Of a stretch of 5,461 nt of DNA, positions 1-5,461 are shown piece after piece. Made by a program: the position numbers and the translations under genes. Below the pieces are notes generated by a model that was not told the origin of the DNA, ran no database searches, and saw only the letters and a program-made list of their open reading frames with translations. Numbering within the stretch: position 1 is the first letter of the stretch; each line of letters opens with the position of its first letter. Source of the DNA: CAVHXA01 sp963639765 (lineage in GTDB: Bacteria > Bacillota > Clostridia > Oscillospirales > Oscillospiraceae); assembly GCA_963639765.1 (NCBI GenBank), contig CAVHXA010000106.1, positions 1 through 5,461 on the forward strand. Reading direction: 5' to 3'.

Positions 1-2
1 GC

Positions 3-164
3 CCCAGGCAGCGCCCCTATGCGACCAATAACTTCTACGCCGTATTGGAACGGCAGGACAAATTAGACCGGGAGGTGTATCGTATTGTCCACCCGCACCA
101 GGCTCACCCGCGCCGAAAGGCGTCAGATCGCAGCCGCCATCGCAAGAGCGAAGCGGCAGGATAA
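3..164 (+). CDS. Probable PrgI-family conjugation membrane protein, C-terminal end (5' part outside window)
   Basis: The reading frame is open from the left edge (frame 3) to a TAA at 162-164 and gives about 53 residues containing RPYATNNFYAVLERQDK and a basic, Arg/His-rich tail. PrgI-type proteins of Gram-positive ICEs are small inner-membrane proteins encoded immediately upstream of virB4; they usually end with a short segment of the type (F/Y)xxxNxYxxxLE followed by a charged tail, which is what is seen here. The membrane segments expected in the N-terminal half lie outside the window, so the family call rests on this short motif and on gene order. The frame overlaps the start of the virB4-like gene by 80 bases, in a different frame, which suggests translational coupling. 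The overlapped part (from about residue 28) is low in recognisable features, so the tail may be poorly conserved. It could be another small membrane component of the channel. Confidence 0.5.
   Translation, partial: PRQRPYATNNFYAVLERQDKLDREVYRIVHPHQAHPRRKASDRSRHRKSEAAG
71..77 (+). promoter_or_regulatory. Ribosome binding site that decides the TTG start of the virB4-like gene
   Basis: GGAGGTG lies 7 bases before TTG at 85-87, a near-perfect Shine-Dalgarno match at normal spacing. The next in-frame ATG (205, residue 41) has no comparable site and would discard the conserved basic N-terminus. The site lies inside the upstream PrgI-like reading frame, so the two genes are probably translated in a coupled way. 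Confidence 0.7.
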
Positions 165-2469
165 GAAACAGAAGTCCGCACAGGACAGCATTCCGTTCCA
201 GAGAATGTTCCCCGACGGCATCTGCCGTGTGACGGACAGCTATTATACAAAAACCGTCCAGTTTCAGGACATCAACTACCAGCTCAACCAGAACGAGGAC
301 AAGACCGCCATCTTTGACGCATGGTGCGATTTCCTCAACTATTTCGACAGCTCCGTGAAGTTCCAGCTCTCCTTTGTCAACCGCACAGCCACCCGGGACA
401 GCTACGCGCGGAACATCGTCATCCCGCCCCGGGGCGACGACTTTGACAATATCCGCGCGGAATACTCCGAGATGCTGCAAAACCAGCTGGCCCGAGGCAA
501 CAACGGACTCATCAAGACCAAATACCTGACCTTCGGCGTGGAGGCGGAAAGCCTCAAAACCGCAAAGCCGAGGCTGGAGCGCATTGAGACGGATCTTCTC
601 AACAACTTCAAGCGACTGGGCGTGCAGGCAGAGAGCATGAACGGTCATGACCGTCTGCGGCTGATGCACGGCATCCTCCACATGGACGAGCAGGAGCCCT
701 TCCGCTTTTCCTGGGACTGGCTGGCATCCTCCGGGCTGTCGGTGAAGGATTTCATCGCGCCCAGCTCCTTCGAGTTCCGCACGGGGCACAGCTTCTGCGT
801 GGGCAAGCGCATCGGCTGCGCGTCCTTCCTGCAGATCCTCGCACCGGAGCTCAACGACCGGATGCTGGCGGACTTTCTGGATATGGAAAGCTCCCTCATC
901 GTCACCATGCATGTCCAGTCCGTGGATCAGGTGAAGGCCATCAAGACCATCAAGCGCAAGATCACCGATCTCGACCGCATGAAGATGGACGAGCAGAAAA
1001 AAGCCGTCCGCGCCGGATACGACATGGACATCATCCCCTCCGATCTCGCCACCTACGGTACGGAGGCGAAAAAGCTGCTGCAGGATCTGCAGAGCCGCAA
1101 CGAGCGCATGTTCCTGCTGACTTTCATCGTGGTCAACACGGCGGGCAGCCGCCAGCAGCTGGACAACAACGTATTCCAGGCGGCCAGCATCGCCCAGAAG
1201 TACAACTGCCAGCTGACGAAGCTGGACTTCCGGCAGGAGGAGGGGCTTATGAGCTCTCTCCCCCTGGGACTGAACCAGCTGGAGATCCAGCGCGGGCTCA
1301 CCACCTCCAGCGTGGCCATCTTTATCCCCTTTACCACGCAGGAGCTGTTTCAGGACGGCAGGGAGGCGCTCTACTGCGGGCTGAACGCCCTGAGCAACAA
1401 CCTCATCATGGTGGATCGCAAGCTCTTGAAGAACCCCAACGGTCTCATCCTCGGCACGCCCGGCTCCGGCAAGAGCTTTGCCGCCAAGCGGGAGATCGCC
1501 AACGTGTTCCTCGTCACAAACGACGATATCATCATCTGTGACCCGGAGGCGGAATACGGACCGCTGGTGGAGCGGCTGCACGGGCAGGTCATCAAAATTT
1601 CGCCCACCAGCCCGCACTACATCAATCCCATGGACCTGAACCTCAACTACTCGGACGATGAAAATCCGCTGAGCCTGAAATCCGACTTCATCCTCTCCCT
1701 GTGTGAGCTCATCGTGGGAGGTAAGGACGGTCTCAAACCAGTAGAGAAAACCATCATCGACCGCTGCGTGCGCATGGTCTACCGGGACTATCTCAGCGAT
1801 CCCTGCCCGGAGAAGATGCCCATTCTGGAGGATCTGTACAACGAGCTGCGGAAGCAGGAGGAAAAGGAGGCACAGTACATCGCCACAGCGCTGGAAATCT
1901 ACGTCACCGGCTCTCTGAACGTATTCAACCACCGCACCAACATCAACATCGCCAACCGCATTGTGTCTTTTGATATCAAGGAACTGGGCAAGCAGCTCAA
2001 GAAGATCGGGATGCTCATCGTGCAGGACGCAGTGTGGAACCGCGTCACCATCAACCGCGAGGCCCGCAAATCCACCCGCTACTATATTGACGAAATGCAC
2101 CTGCTTTTGAAAGAGGAGCAGACGGCGGCCTATACCGTGGAAATCTGGAAACGCTTTCGCAAATGGGGCGGCATCCCCAGCGGCATTACCCAGAACATCA
2201 AGGACCTGCTCTCTTCCCGCGAGGTGGAGAACATCTTTGAAAACTCGGACTTTATCCTCATGCTCAACCAGGCATCGGGCGACCGGCAGATTCTCGCCAA
2301 ACAGCTCAATATTTCTCCCCATCAGCTCTCGTATGTCACCCATTCGGGTGAAGGAGAAGGGCTGCTTTTTTATGGCAATGTCATCCTGCCCTTCGTGGAT
2401 CGTTTCCCGAAGAACACCGAGCTCTATGGCATCATGACCACAAAACCACTGGACAAGCAGCCTGCATAA
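85..2469 (+). CDS. VirB4-like conjugative transfer ATPase (type IV secretion, CD1110-like)
   Basis: This is the cytoplasmic ATPase that powers assembly and operation of the mating channel; VirB4/TraE/TrbE proteins form hexamers on the inner face of the membrane. The 794-residue length is normal for the family. The N-terminus (about 1-30) is basic and helical (RTRLTRAERRQIAAAIARAK), and residues ~40-420 form the VirB4 N-terminal domain. Walker A is GTPGSGKS at 457-464. Walker B is YYIDEMHLLL, with D669 and E670 as the acidic pair. The C-terminal part contains GITQNIKDLL, FENSDFILMLNQ and the GEGLLFYGNVILPF segment typical of the family. All key ATPase residues are present, so it appears functional. 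The start is TTG at 85, chosen for its ribosome binding site. The gene overlaps the PrgI-like frame by 80 bases and is followed after 23 bases by the antirepressor gene. The family call is secure; naming it CD1110-like is based on resemblance recalled, not searched. Confidence 0.95.
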   Translation: MSTRTRLTRAERRQIAAAIARAKRQDKKQKSAQDSIPFQRMFPDGICRVTDSYYTKTVQFQDINYQLNQNEDKTAIFDAWCDFLNYFDSSVKFQLSFVNRTATRDSYARNIVIPPRGDDFDNIRAEYSEMLQNQLARGNNGLIKTKYLTFGVEAESLKTAKPRLERIETDLLNNFKRLGVQAESMNGHDRLRLMHGILHMDEQEPFRFSWDWLASSGLSVKDFIAPSSFEFRTGHSFCVGKRIGCASFLQILAPELNDRMLADFLDMESSLIVTMHVQSVDQVKAIKTIKRKITDLDRMKMDEQKKAVRAGYDMDIIPSDLATYGTEAKKLLQDLQSRNERMFLLTFIVVNTAGSRQQLDNNVFQAASIAQKYNCQLTKLDFRQEEGLMSSLPLGLNQLEIQRGLTTSSVAIFIPFTTQELFQDGREALYCGLNALSNNLIMVDRKLLKNPNGLILGTPGSGKSFAAKREIANVFLVTNDDIIICDPEAEYGPLVERLHGQVIKISPTSPHYINPMDLNLNYSDDENPLSLKSDFILSLCELIVGGKDGLKPVEKTIIDRCVRMVYRDYLSDPCPEKMPILEDLYNELRKQEEKEAQYIATALEIYVTGSLNVFNHRTNINIANRIVSFDIKELGKQLKKIGMLIVQDAVWNRVTINREARKSTRYYIDEMHLLLKEEQTAAYTVEIWKRFRKWGGIPSGITQNIKDLLSSREVENIFENSDFILMLNQASGDRQILAKQLNISPHQLSYVTHSGEGEGLLFYGNVILPFVDRFPKNTELYGIMTTKPLDKQPA

Positions 2470-2492
2470 CACAACCGGAAAGGACAATCGAC

Positions 2493-3236
2493 ATGGAAAA
2501 CAAACTGGAAATCTTCAACAGCACGGAGTTCGGCACCGTCCGCATCCTTCAGGAAGGGGAAAAACACCTGTTTTGCGGTTCGGATGCCGCAAAGGCATTG
2601 GGGTATAGCCGACCAAATGATGCGATTACCGCTCATTGCAGGTATACGGTAAAACGCCGTATACCCCATCCGCAGGCCGAAAACAAGGAGATCGAGATGC
2701 TGTTCATCCCGGAGGGCGACGTGTACCGGCTCATCACCCACAGCAAGCTGCCATCCGCAGACCGTTTTGAGAAATGGGTGTTCGACGAGGTGCTGCCCGG
2801 CATCCGCAGGCATGGCGCGTACATGACAAAGCCGGTTCTGGAGCAGGTTCTGGAAAACCCGGAGCTGGTGCTGCTCATGGCGCAGCGGATGCTGGAGGAA
2901 CGGCAGAAGAACGAGCAGCTTCAGCAGGCACTGCGCGTTGCGAAGCCCAAGGCGGACTACTACGATGCCTTTATTCACCCGGAGAGCTGCACCAACATCC
3001 GCGCCACCGCCAAGGAGCTGAAGGTGCCGGAGAAGATGTTCACGGCCTTCCTTCTGCGCAAACGGTATCTCTACCGCGCGCCCTCCGGTACGCTGCTGCC
3101 CTACGCAAAGCCTGCCAGCGACGGTCTGTTTCAGGTAAAGGACTACATTGCCGTCAACGGCCATCAGGGGGTATATACCCTGGTCACGCCCAAGGGCAAG
3201 GCGCTGTTCCTCACCATGCTGGCCGAGATCGCCTGA
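2493..3236 (+). CDS. BRO-N / KilAC-type phage antirepressor protein
   Basis: A two-domain DNA-binding protein of 247 residues, common in phages and ICEs. Residues 1-112 match a BRO-N domain: FGTVRIL, then FCGSDAAKALGYSRPNDAI followed by HC, then FIPEGDVYRLITHSKLPSA, then RFEKWVFDEVLP and GIRRHGAYM (LPGIRRHG at 101-108). A charged, probably helical linker follows (~129-147, MLEERQKNEQLQQAL). Residues ~148-247 resemble the KilAC/antirepressor C-terminal domain: KADYYDAFI, TNIRATAKELKVPEKMF, LLRKRYLYR, then PYAKPASDGLFQVKDY and TLVTPKGKALFLTML. The length is typical. In phages such proteins interfere with or replace repressors; here the target is unknown. The start ATG is preceded by GGAAAGGA (2477-2484) with 8 bases of spacing. 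Its place inside a transfer operon, between virB4 and the wall hydrolase, suggests a regulator of the element itself, but that is inference. No signal peptide or membrane segment is visible. Confidence 0.88.
   Translation: MENKLEIFNSTEFGTVRILQEGEKHLFCGSDAAKALGYSRPNDAITAHCRYTVKRRIPHPQAENKEIEMLFIPEGDVYRLITHSKLPSADRFEKWVFDEVLPGIRRHGAYMTKPVLEQVLENPELVLLMAQRMLEERQKNEQLQQALRVAKPKADYYDAFIHPESCTNIRATAKELKVPEKMFTAFLLRKRYLYRAPSGTLLPYAKPASDGLFQVKDYIAVNGHQGVYTLVTPKGKALFLTMLAEIA
2641..2665. repeat. Perfect 9-bp inverted repeat inside the antirepressor gene
   Basis: GGTATACGG (2641-2649) and CCGTATACC (2657-2665) are perfect reverse complements separated by 7 bases (TAAAACG). The repeat encodes part of RYTVKRRIP in the BRO-N domain. 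It could be a DNA operator with two half-sites or an mRNA hairpin. A 9-bp perfect arm with a short loop is unlikely by chance at any one position, but function is unproven. Confidence 0.6.
3063..3076. repeat. Short inverted repeat CGGTA-TCTC-TACCG
   Basis: Five-base arms CGGTA (3063-3067) and TACCG (3072-3076) with a 4-base loop, inside the antirepressor coding region. The arms are short enough to occur by chance; it is recorded because it shares the GGTA/TACC core with the repeats at 2641-2665 and 3169-3180. Confidence 0.3.
3169..3180. repeat. Perfect 12-bp palindrome GGGTATATACCC
   Basis: GGGTATATACCC is fully self-complementary and lies near the 3' end of the antirepressor gene (coding GVYTL). 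It shares the GGTATA/TATACC half-site with the inverted repeat at 2641-2665. It might be a protein-binding site; coding constraint is an equally valid explanation. Confidence 0.45.
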
Positions 3237-3275
3237 GCATACAATATATATTATACGGAAAAGGAGCGAATCATC
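3237..3275 (+). promoter_or_regulatory. AT-rich 39-base gap with ribosome binding site for the acidic-protein gene
   Basis: The gap holds an AT island (3239-3255) containing the 10-base palindrome AATATATATT (3243-3252), in an otherwise GC-rich window. AAGGAG at 3261-3266 lies 9 bases before the ATG at 3276 and is a good ribosome binding site. TATATT or TATTAT could serve as a -10 box, but no -35 box is seen at the right distance, so an internal promoter is only possible. Confidence 0.4.
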
Positions 3276-3902
3276 ATGAAAAAGGAAAATCTGTATCTGA
3301 TCCACGGCGAGGACTATCTGCGCCACATCGATGAAAAGATGGAGCTGTTCTGGATGGCGAATGTTCTTATGAACTACATCCATGAGCTGGGCAAGGAGGA
3401 CCGCTTCCTGGATCACGTGCGCAGAGCTACACAGGACTATGACGAGCGCCTCGAGGAACTGTTCGAGAGCTGGGGCAGTGCTGTCAACTACATGGAAACC
3501 CACGACGTTGCGGATCTGTCCGATCTCATCGATAACGATCTGATCGAGCCGGAATACGCGGGCTATGTCCCTGCGGACAGGCCCTGCTGCCCCGGTGAGC
3601 GCTGCTGCGAGTATGCCGAGCGCATCGAGCGTAAATATGCGGCAAAGCGCGATGCGGGACCGGATGCGGAAGACGAGGCTTTTTATGATGCATATGAATA
3701 TGACTACGATTATGATGACGAGGACGAATACGACGAGGACCGGGAGGACTGCGGGCCCGGCGCGGAGGGGCTGTTCGACTATCTGGAGGAGCTGCTTGCC
3801 ATCGCCGATGAAACACGCGTAGCTGCCTCGGATCTGCTGGATACCACAAGCCGTCTGCTTGCCGTCGTGGATCGGGAGATCCGGGAGTATCGTGCGAAAT
3901 AA
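3276..3902 (+). CDS. Unrecognised highly acidic protein of the transfer operon
   Basis: I do not recognise this 208-residue protein. By hand count it has about 59 Asp/Glu against about 23 Lys/Arg, so it is strongly acidic. No signal peptide or membrane segment is visible, which suggests a cytoplasmic protein. Residues ~1-100 look helical. A paired-cysteine motif CCPGERCC lies at 104-111, with a further Cys at 159 after an Asp/Glu/Tyr tract at 132-158 (DYDYDDEDEYDED core). The C-terminus (~163-208) is again helical, with heptad-like leucines (LFDYLEELLAIADE). The start ATG has a good ribosome binding site and the TAA is 29 bases before the next gene's ATG, so it is a real operon member. Possible roles include a DNA-mimic anti-restriction protein, a chaperone or binding partner for the basic N-terminal region of the downstream protein, or metal binding through the cysteines; none is shown by the sequence. 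Confidence 0.85.
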   Translation: MKKENLYLIHGEDYLRHIDEKMELFWMANVLMNYIHELGKEDRFLDHVRRATQDYDERLEELFESWGSAVNYMETHDVADLSDLIDNDLIEPEYAGYVPADRPCCPGERCCEYAERIERKYAAKRDAGPDAEDEAFYDAYEYDYDYDDEDEYDEDREDCGPGAEGLFDYLEELLAIADETRVAASDLLDTTSRLLAVVDREIREYRAK

Positions 3903-3918
3903 CCGCACCTGTAGCATC

Positions 3919-3925
3919 GGAGGTG
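3919..3925 (+). promoter_or_regulatory. Ribosome binding site fixing the hydrolase start at ATG 3932
   Basis: GGAGGTG ends 6 bases before ATG at 3932. An in-frame GTG at 3923 forms part of this same site and is therefore not the start, although it would extend the frame by three codons. Confidence 0.75.
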
Positions 3926-3931
3926 AAGCCC

Positions 3932-5345
3932 ATGGGCAAGCGCACGCCCCGGCTGCTGTTCACCGAGGAGGAGCGGACAGCACCGGAACTGAAGAAACCG
4001 ATTCAAAAAGCGGAGAAGGCGTATAAAAAGCTGGAAAAGGCCGAGGCGAGGATTCCAAAGAAAACCGTCAAGCGAAAACAGCGTGTGGTGGATGCGAAAA
4101 CCGGCACCGTCACCACGCGCCTGTCCTTTGAGGAGGTGGACAAAAAGCGTCCGCCATCGAAGCTCTCCCATGCAGTGCGGGACGCACCCGGCAACGCCGT
4201 GTTGTCCGCCGTACACCGTGAGATTCGGGAGCATGAACAGGACAACGTGGGCGTGGAGAGCGCCCACGGCGCAGAACAGGTGTCGGAGCGCGTGCTGCGG
4301 CTGGCGCAGCACGTCCATCGCAGCCACCGGGAGAAGCCCTACCGGGACGCGGCTCGGGCGGAGGGCAAGGCAGACAGCGCCAATCTCCGTGCACTGGACA
4401 AAACGGCGCAGTACCACGAGCCGGAGCTGTCCAGTAACCCCTATTCCCGGTGGCAGCAGAAGCAGGCGATCAAGAAGGAATATGCCGCCGCCAAGGCCGG
4501 AAAAAGCGCCGGCGGTACGATCCGCGCGTCTGATACTGCGGCCAAATCCGCGAAAAAGGCGGCGGAGCGTACGAAAAAGGCCGGAGACTTTATCCAGAAG
4601 CACAAAAAGGGACTGCTCATCATCGGCGGGCTTGCCGCCATGGTTGTTCTCATCCTCTGCGCGGTGTCCTCCTGCTCCATGCTGATCCAGGGCGGAGCCA
4701 CCGGCGTGAATGTCTCCACCTATCCCTGCGAAGACGCGGATATGCTGGCTGCGGAAGCCGCATACTGCGCCATGGAGGCAGAGCTCCGGCAGTATCTCGA
4801 CACCTATGAGAGCACCCATGATTATGACGAATACCACTTCGACCTGGACGACATTGCGCACGACCCCTATGTCCTGATCTCCGCCATCACCGCCCTTGTG
4901 GGAAAGGAATGGAGGATAGATGAGGTGGGCGGCATTCTCGATACGCTCTTTGAAAAGCAGTACATCCTCACCGAGACCGTGACCACCGAGACGAGATACC
5001 GCACAGAAACCCGCACCGGGTACTACACCGACGCGGACGGAAACCTGCAAACCTACGAGTATGACGTGCGGGTGCCGTACACCTATTATATCTGCACGGT
5101 GACGCTGGAGAACTTCAATTTGTCTCATGTGCCGGTCTATATCATGTCGCAGGATCAGCTCTCCCTCTATGCCATGTATATGGCGACGCTGGGCAACCGC
5201 CCGGACCTGTTCGGGGAGTCTGCGTATATCGGGAGATACTTTACTGCGGATTATGAGAAGTATGAGATCCCGCCGGAGGCGCTGGAGGACGAGCAGTTTG
5301 CCGCCATCATACAGGAGGCGGAGAAATACCTCGGCTATCCCTACG
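3932..5345 (+). CDS. CD1108-type membrane-anchored NlpC/P60 cell-wall hydrolase, 5' exon only (interrupted by intron)
   Basis: This is the conjugation protein that opens peptidoglycan for the mating channel in Gram-positive ICEs. The N-terminal ~226 residues are Lys/Arg-rich and cytoplasmic (KPIQKAEKAYKKLEKAE at the start, HKKG before the membrane). One membrane segment lies at ~227-251 (GLLIIGGLAAMVVLILCAV), so the rest is extracellular. Residues ~252-450 form a stalk or adaptor region rich in Asp, Glu and Tyr (EMVYD-poor, with THDYDEYHFDLDDIAHDPY and TETRYRTETRTGYYTDADG). A segment EAEKYLGYPY ends at residue 471, which in NlpC/P60 proteins stands just before WGG...DCSG with the catalytic Cys. 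That catalytic part is missing here: after the first base of codon 472 the sequence changes to a group II intron 5' end. Unspliced reading continues 23 codons into the intron to TGA at 5414-5416, giving a 494-residue product without catalytic residues. The family call is good from the membrane topology, the LGYPY motif and gene order, although the catalytic domain is not visible. Confidence 0.82.
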
Positions 5346-5357
5346 GTGCAACTTGTT

Positions 5358-5376
5358 CCCAACTGAAAAGGTTGGG
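5358..5376 (+). ncRNA. Intron stem-loop 1
   Basis: CCCAAC pairs with GTTGGG over 6 bp; a T-G wobble (5364 with 5370) can close a five-base GAAAA loop. It sits 12 bases after the intron 5' end and abuts the next stem, as expected for the first helices of domain I. Confidence 0.6.
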
Positions 5377-5415
5377 CACTTGTCCAATGATTGGAGGTGA
5401 AAAGAAGGACAAGTG
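5377..5415 (+). ncRNA. Intron stem-loop 2 (9-bp perfect stem)
   Basis: CACTTGTCC (5377-5385) pairs perfectly with GGACAAGTG (5407-5415) around a 21-base loop that is purine-rich. The loop start can form CCAA/TTGG as an alternative. ACTTGT also occurs at 5351-5356, so a competing pairing with ACAAGT (5409-5414) is possible. Confidence 0.6.
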
Positions 5416-5461
5416 AACTGATAATTCGATTGGTGGAATGATGGGGTAACGCCCTGAAACG

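Larger units (their letters stand above)
5346..5461 (+). mobile_element. Group II intron, 5' end (domain I start); remainder outside window
   Basis: A group II intron is a self-splicing ribozyme and retroelement. The NlpC/P60 frame breaks exactly where this sequence starts with GTGCAAC, close to the group II 5' consensus GTGYG (position 5 is A instead of G). Two clean stems follow: CCCAAC (5358-5363) with GTTGGG (5371-5376), and a perfect 9-bp stem (5377-5385 with 5407-5415). A third short stem, GGG (5443-5445) with CCC (5452-5454), precedes CTGAAACG. This dense stem-loop pattern fits the start of domain I. There is no useful reading frame. The intron-encoded reverse transcriptase/maturase, domains II-VI and the 3' exon must lie to the right. 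Insertion into coding sequence rather than behind a terminator argues against class IIC. A different insertion is possible but fits less well. Confidence 0.75.

Noticed and set aside
3226..3256. Internal promoter before the acidic-protein gene
   Set aside because: TATATT/TATTAT could be a -10 box but no TTGACA-like -35 box stands 16-18 bases upstream; kept only as a possibility in the gap entry.
2774..3334. 186-codon + strand frame overlapping the antirepressor and acidic-protein genes
   Set aside because: Gly/Ala/Arg-rich frame-shifted reading of the antirepressor with no domain; the BRO-N/KilAC frame is clearly the real one.
3565..3822. Met/Thr-rich small frame within the acidic-protein gene
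   Set aside because: It is the out-of-frame reading of the GATGAC-type Asp/Glu codon tract; the repetitive MTTIMMTRTNTT-like product is an artefact.
2424..3917. Long open frame (497 codons) on the - strand
   Set aside because: It runs antisense to two well-supported genes that share one reading register, and crosses their intergenic gap. Its product is a low-complexity Val/Leu/Ile/Arg/His mix with no domain; it is open because the sense genes rarely use Leu TTA/CTA and Ser TCA codons.
3779..5362. Long open frame (527 codons) on the - strand
   Set aside because: It is antisense to the hydrolase gene, has no recognisable motif and even runs across the exon-intron boundary, as expected of a GC-rich shadow frame.
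5391..5421. GGAGGTGAAAAG followed by GTG as a new small gene start near the right edge
   Set aside because: GTG at 5413 is followed after one codon by a stop (GTG AAC TGA); the purine-rich stretch is the loop and 3' arm of an intron stem.
5346..5461. Insertion sequence or simple frameshift as the cause of the broken hydrolase frame
   Set aside because: No terminal inverted repeat is seen at 5346, and none of the three frames after it resumes NlpC/P60 residues (no WGG or DCSG), so a one-base shift does not explain it; the stem-rich GTGCAAC start fits a group II intron better.

Overview
The window is a piece of the conjugative-transfer operon of an integrative and conjugative element (ICE) of the Tn1549 / Clostridioides difficile CTn4 type. 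The host is most likely a GC-rich gut Clostridia (Oscillospiraceae/Lachnospiraceae-like). This rests on the VirB4 ATPase of the type seen as CD1110 in those elements, followed downstream by a CD1108-type membrane-anchored cell-wall hydrolase. Strong Shine-Dalgarno sites (GGAGGTG, AAGGAG) and a TTG start also fit Firmicutes. Host and element assignments are inference from protein resemblance; no search was run.

Layout, all on the + strand with short gaps: the C-terminal end of a probable PrgI-type membrane protein (3-164), overlapped by a virB4-like ATPase gene (85-2469); a BRO-N/KilAC phage-type antirepressor gene (2493-3236); a very acidic protein I do not recognise (3276-3902); and the first ~471 codons of a CD1108-type NlpC/P60 wall hydrolase (3932-5345). 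No gap exceeds 40 bases, so the genes are probably co-transcribed.

The most notable feature is at the right edge. The hydrolase reading frame breaks off at 5345, after the residues YLGYPY, just where NlpC/P60 proteins normally continue into the catalytic segment (typically WGG...DCSG). From 5346 the sequence begins GTGCAAC and then forms two clean stem-loops typical of the 5' end of a bacterial group II intron. I read this as a group II intron inserted in phase 1 of the hydrolase gene, with its reverse transcriptase/maturase and the 3' exon outside the window. It parallels the known group II intron of Tn5397, which also sits in that element's NlpC/P60-like gene (orf14).

Together the genes fit a Gram-positive type IV secretion machine: PrgI and VirB4 at the inner side of the channel, and a membrane-anchored hydrolase that opens the wall. 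The antirepressor and the acidic protein are extra genes lodged between the core components. The antirepressor gene also contains several GGTA...TACC inverted repeats that could be regulatory sites.
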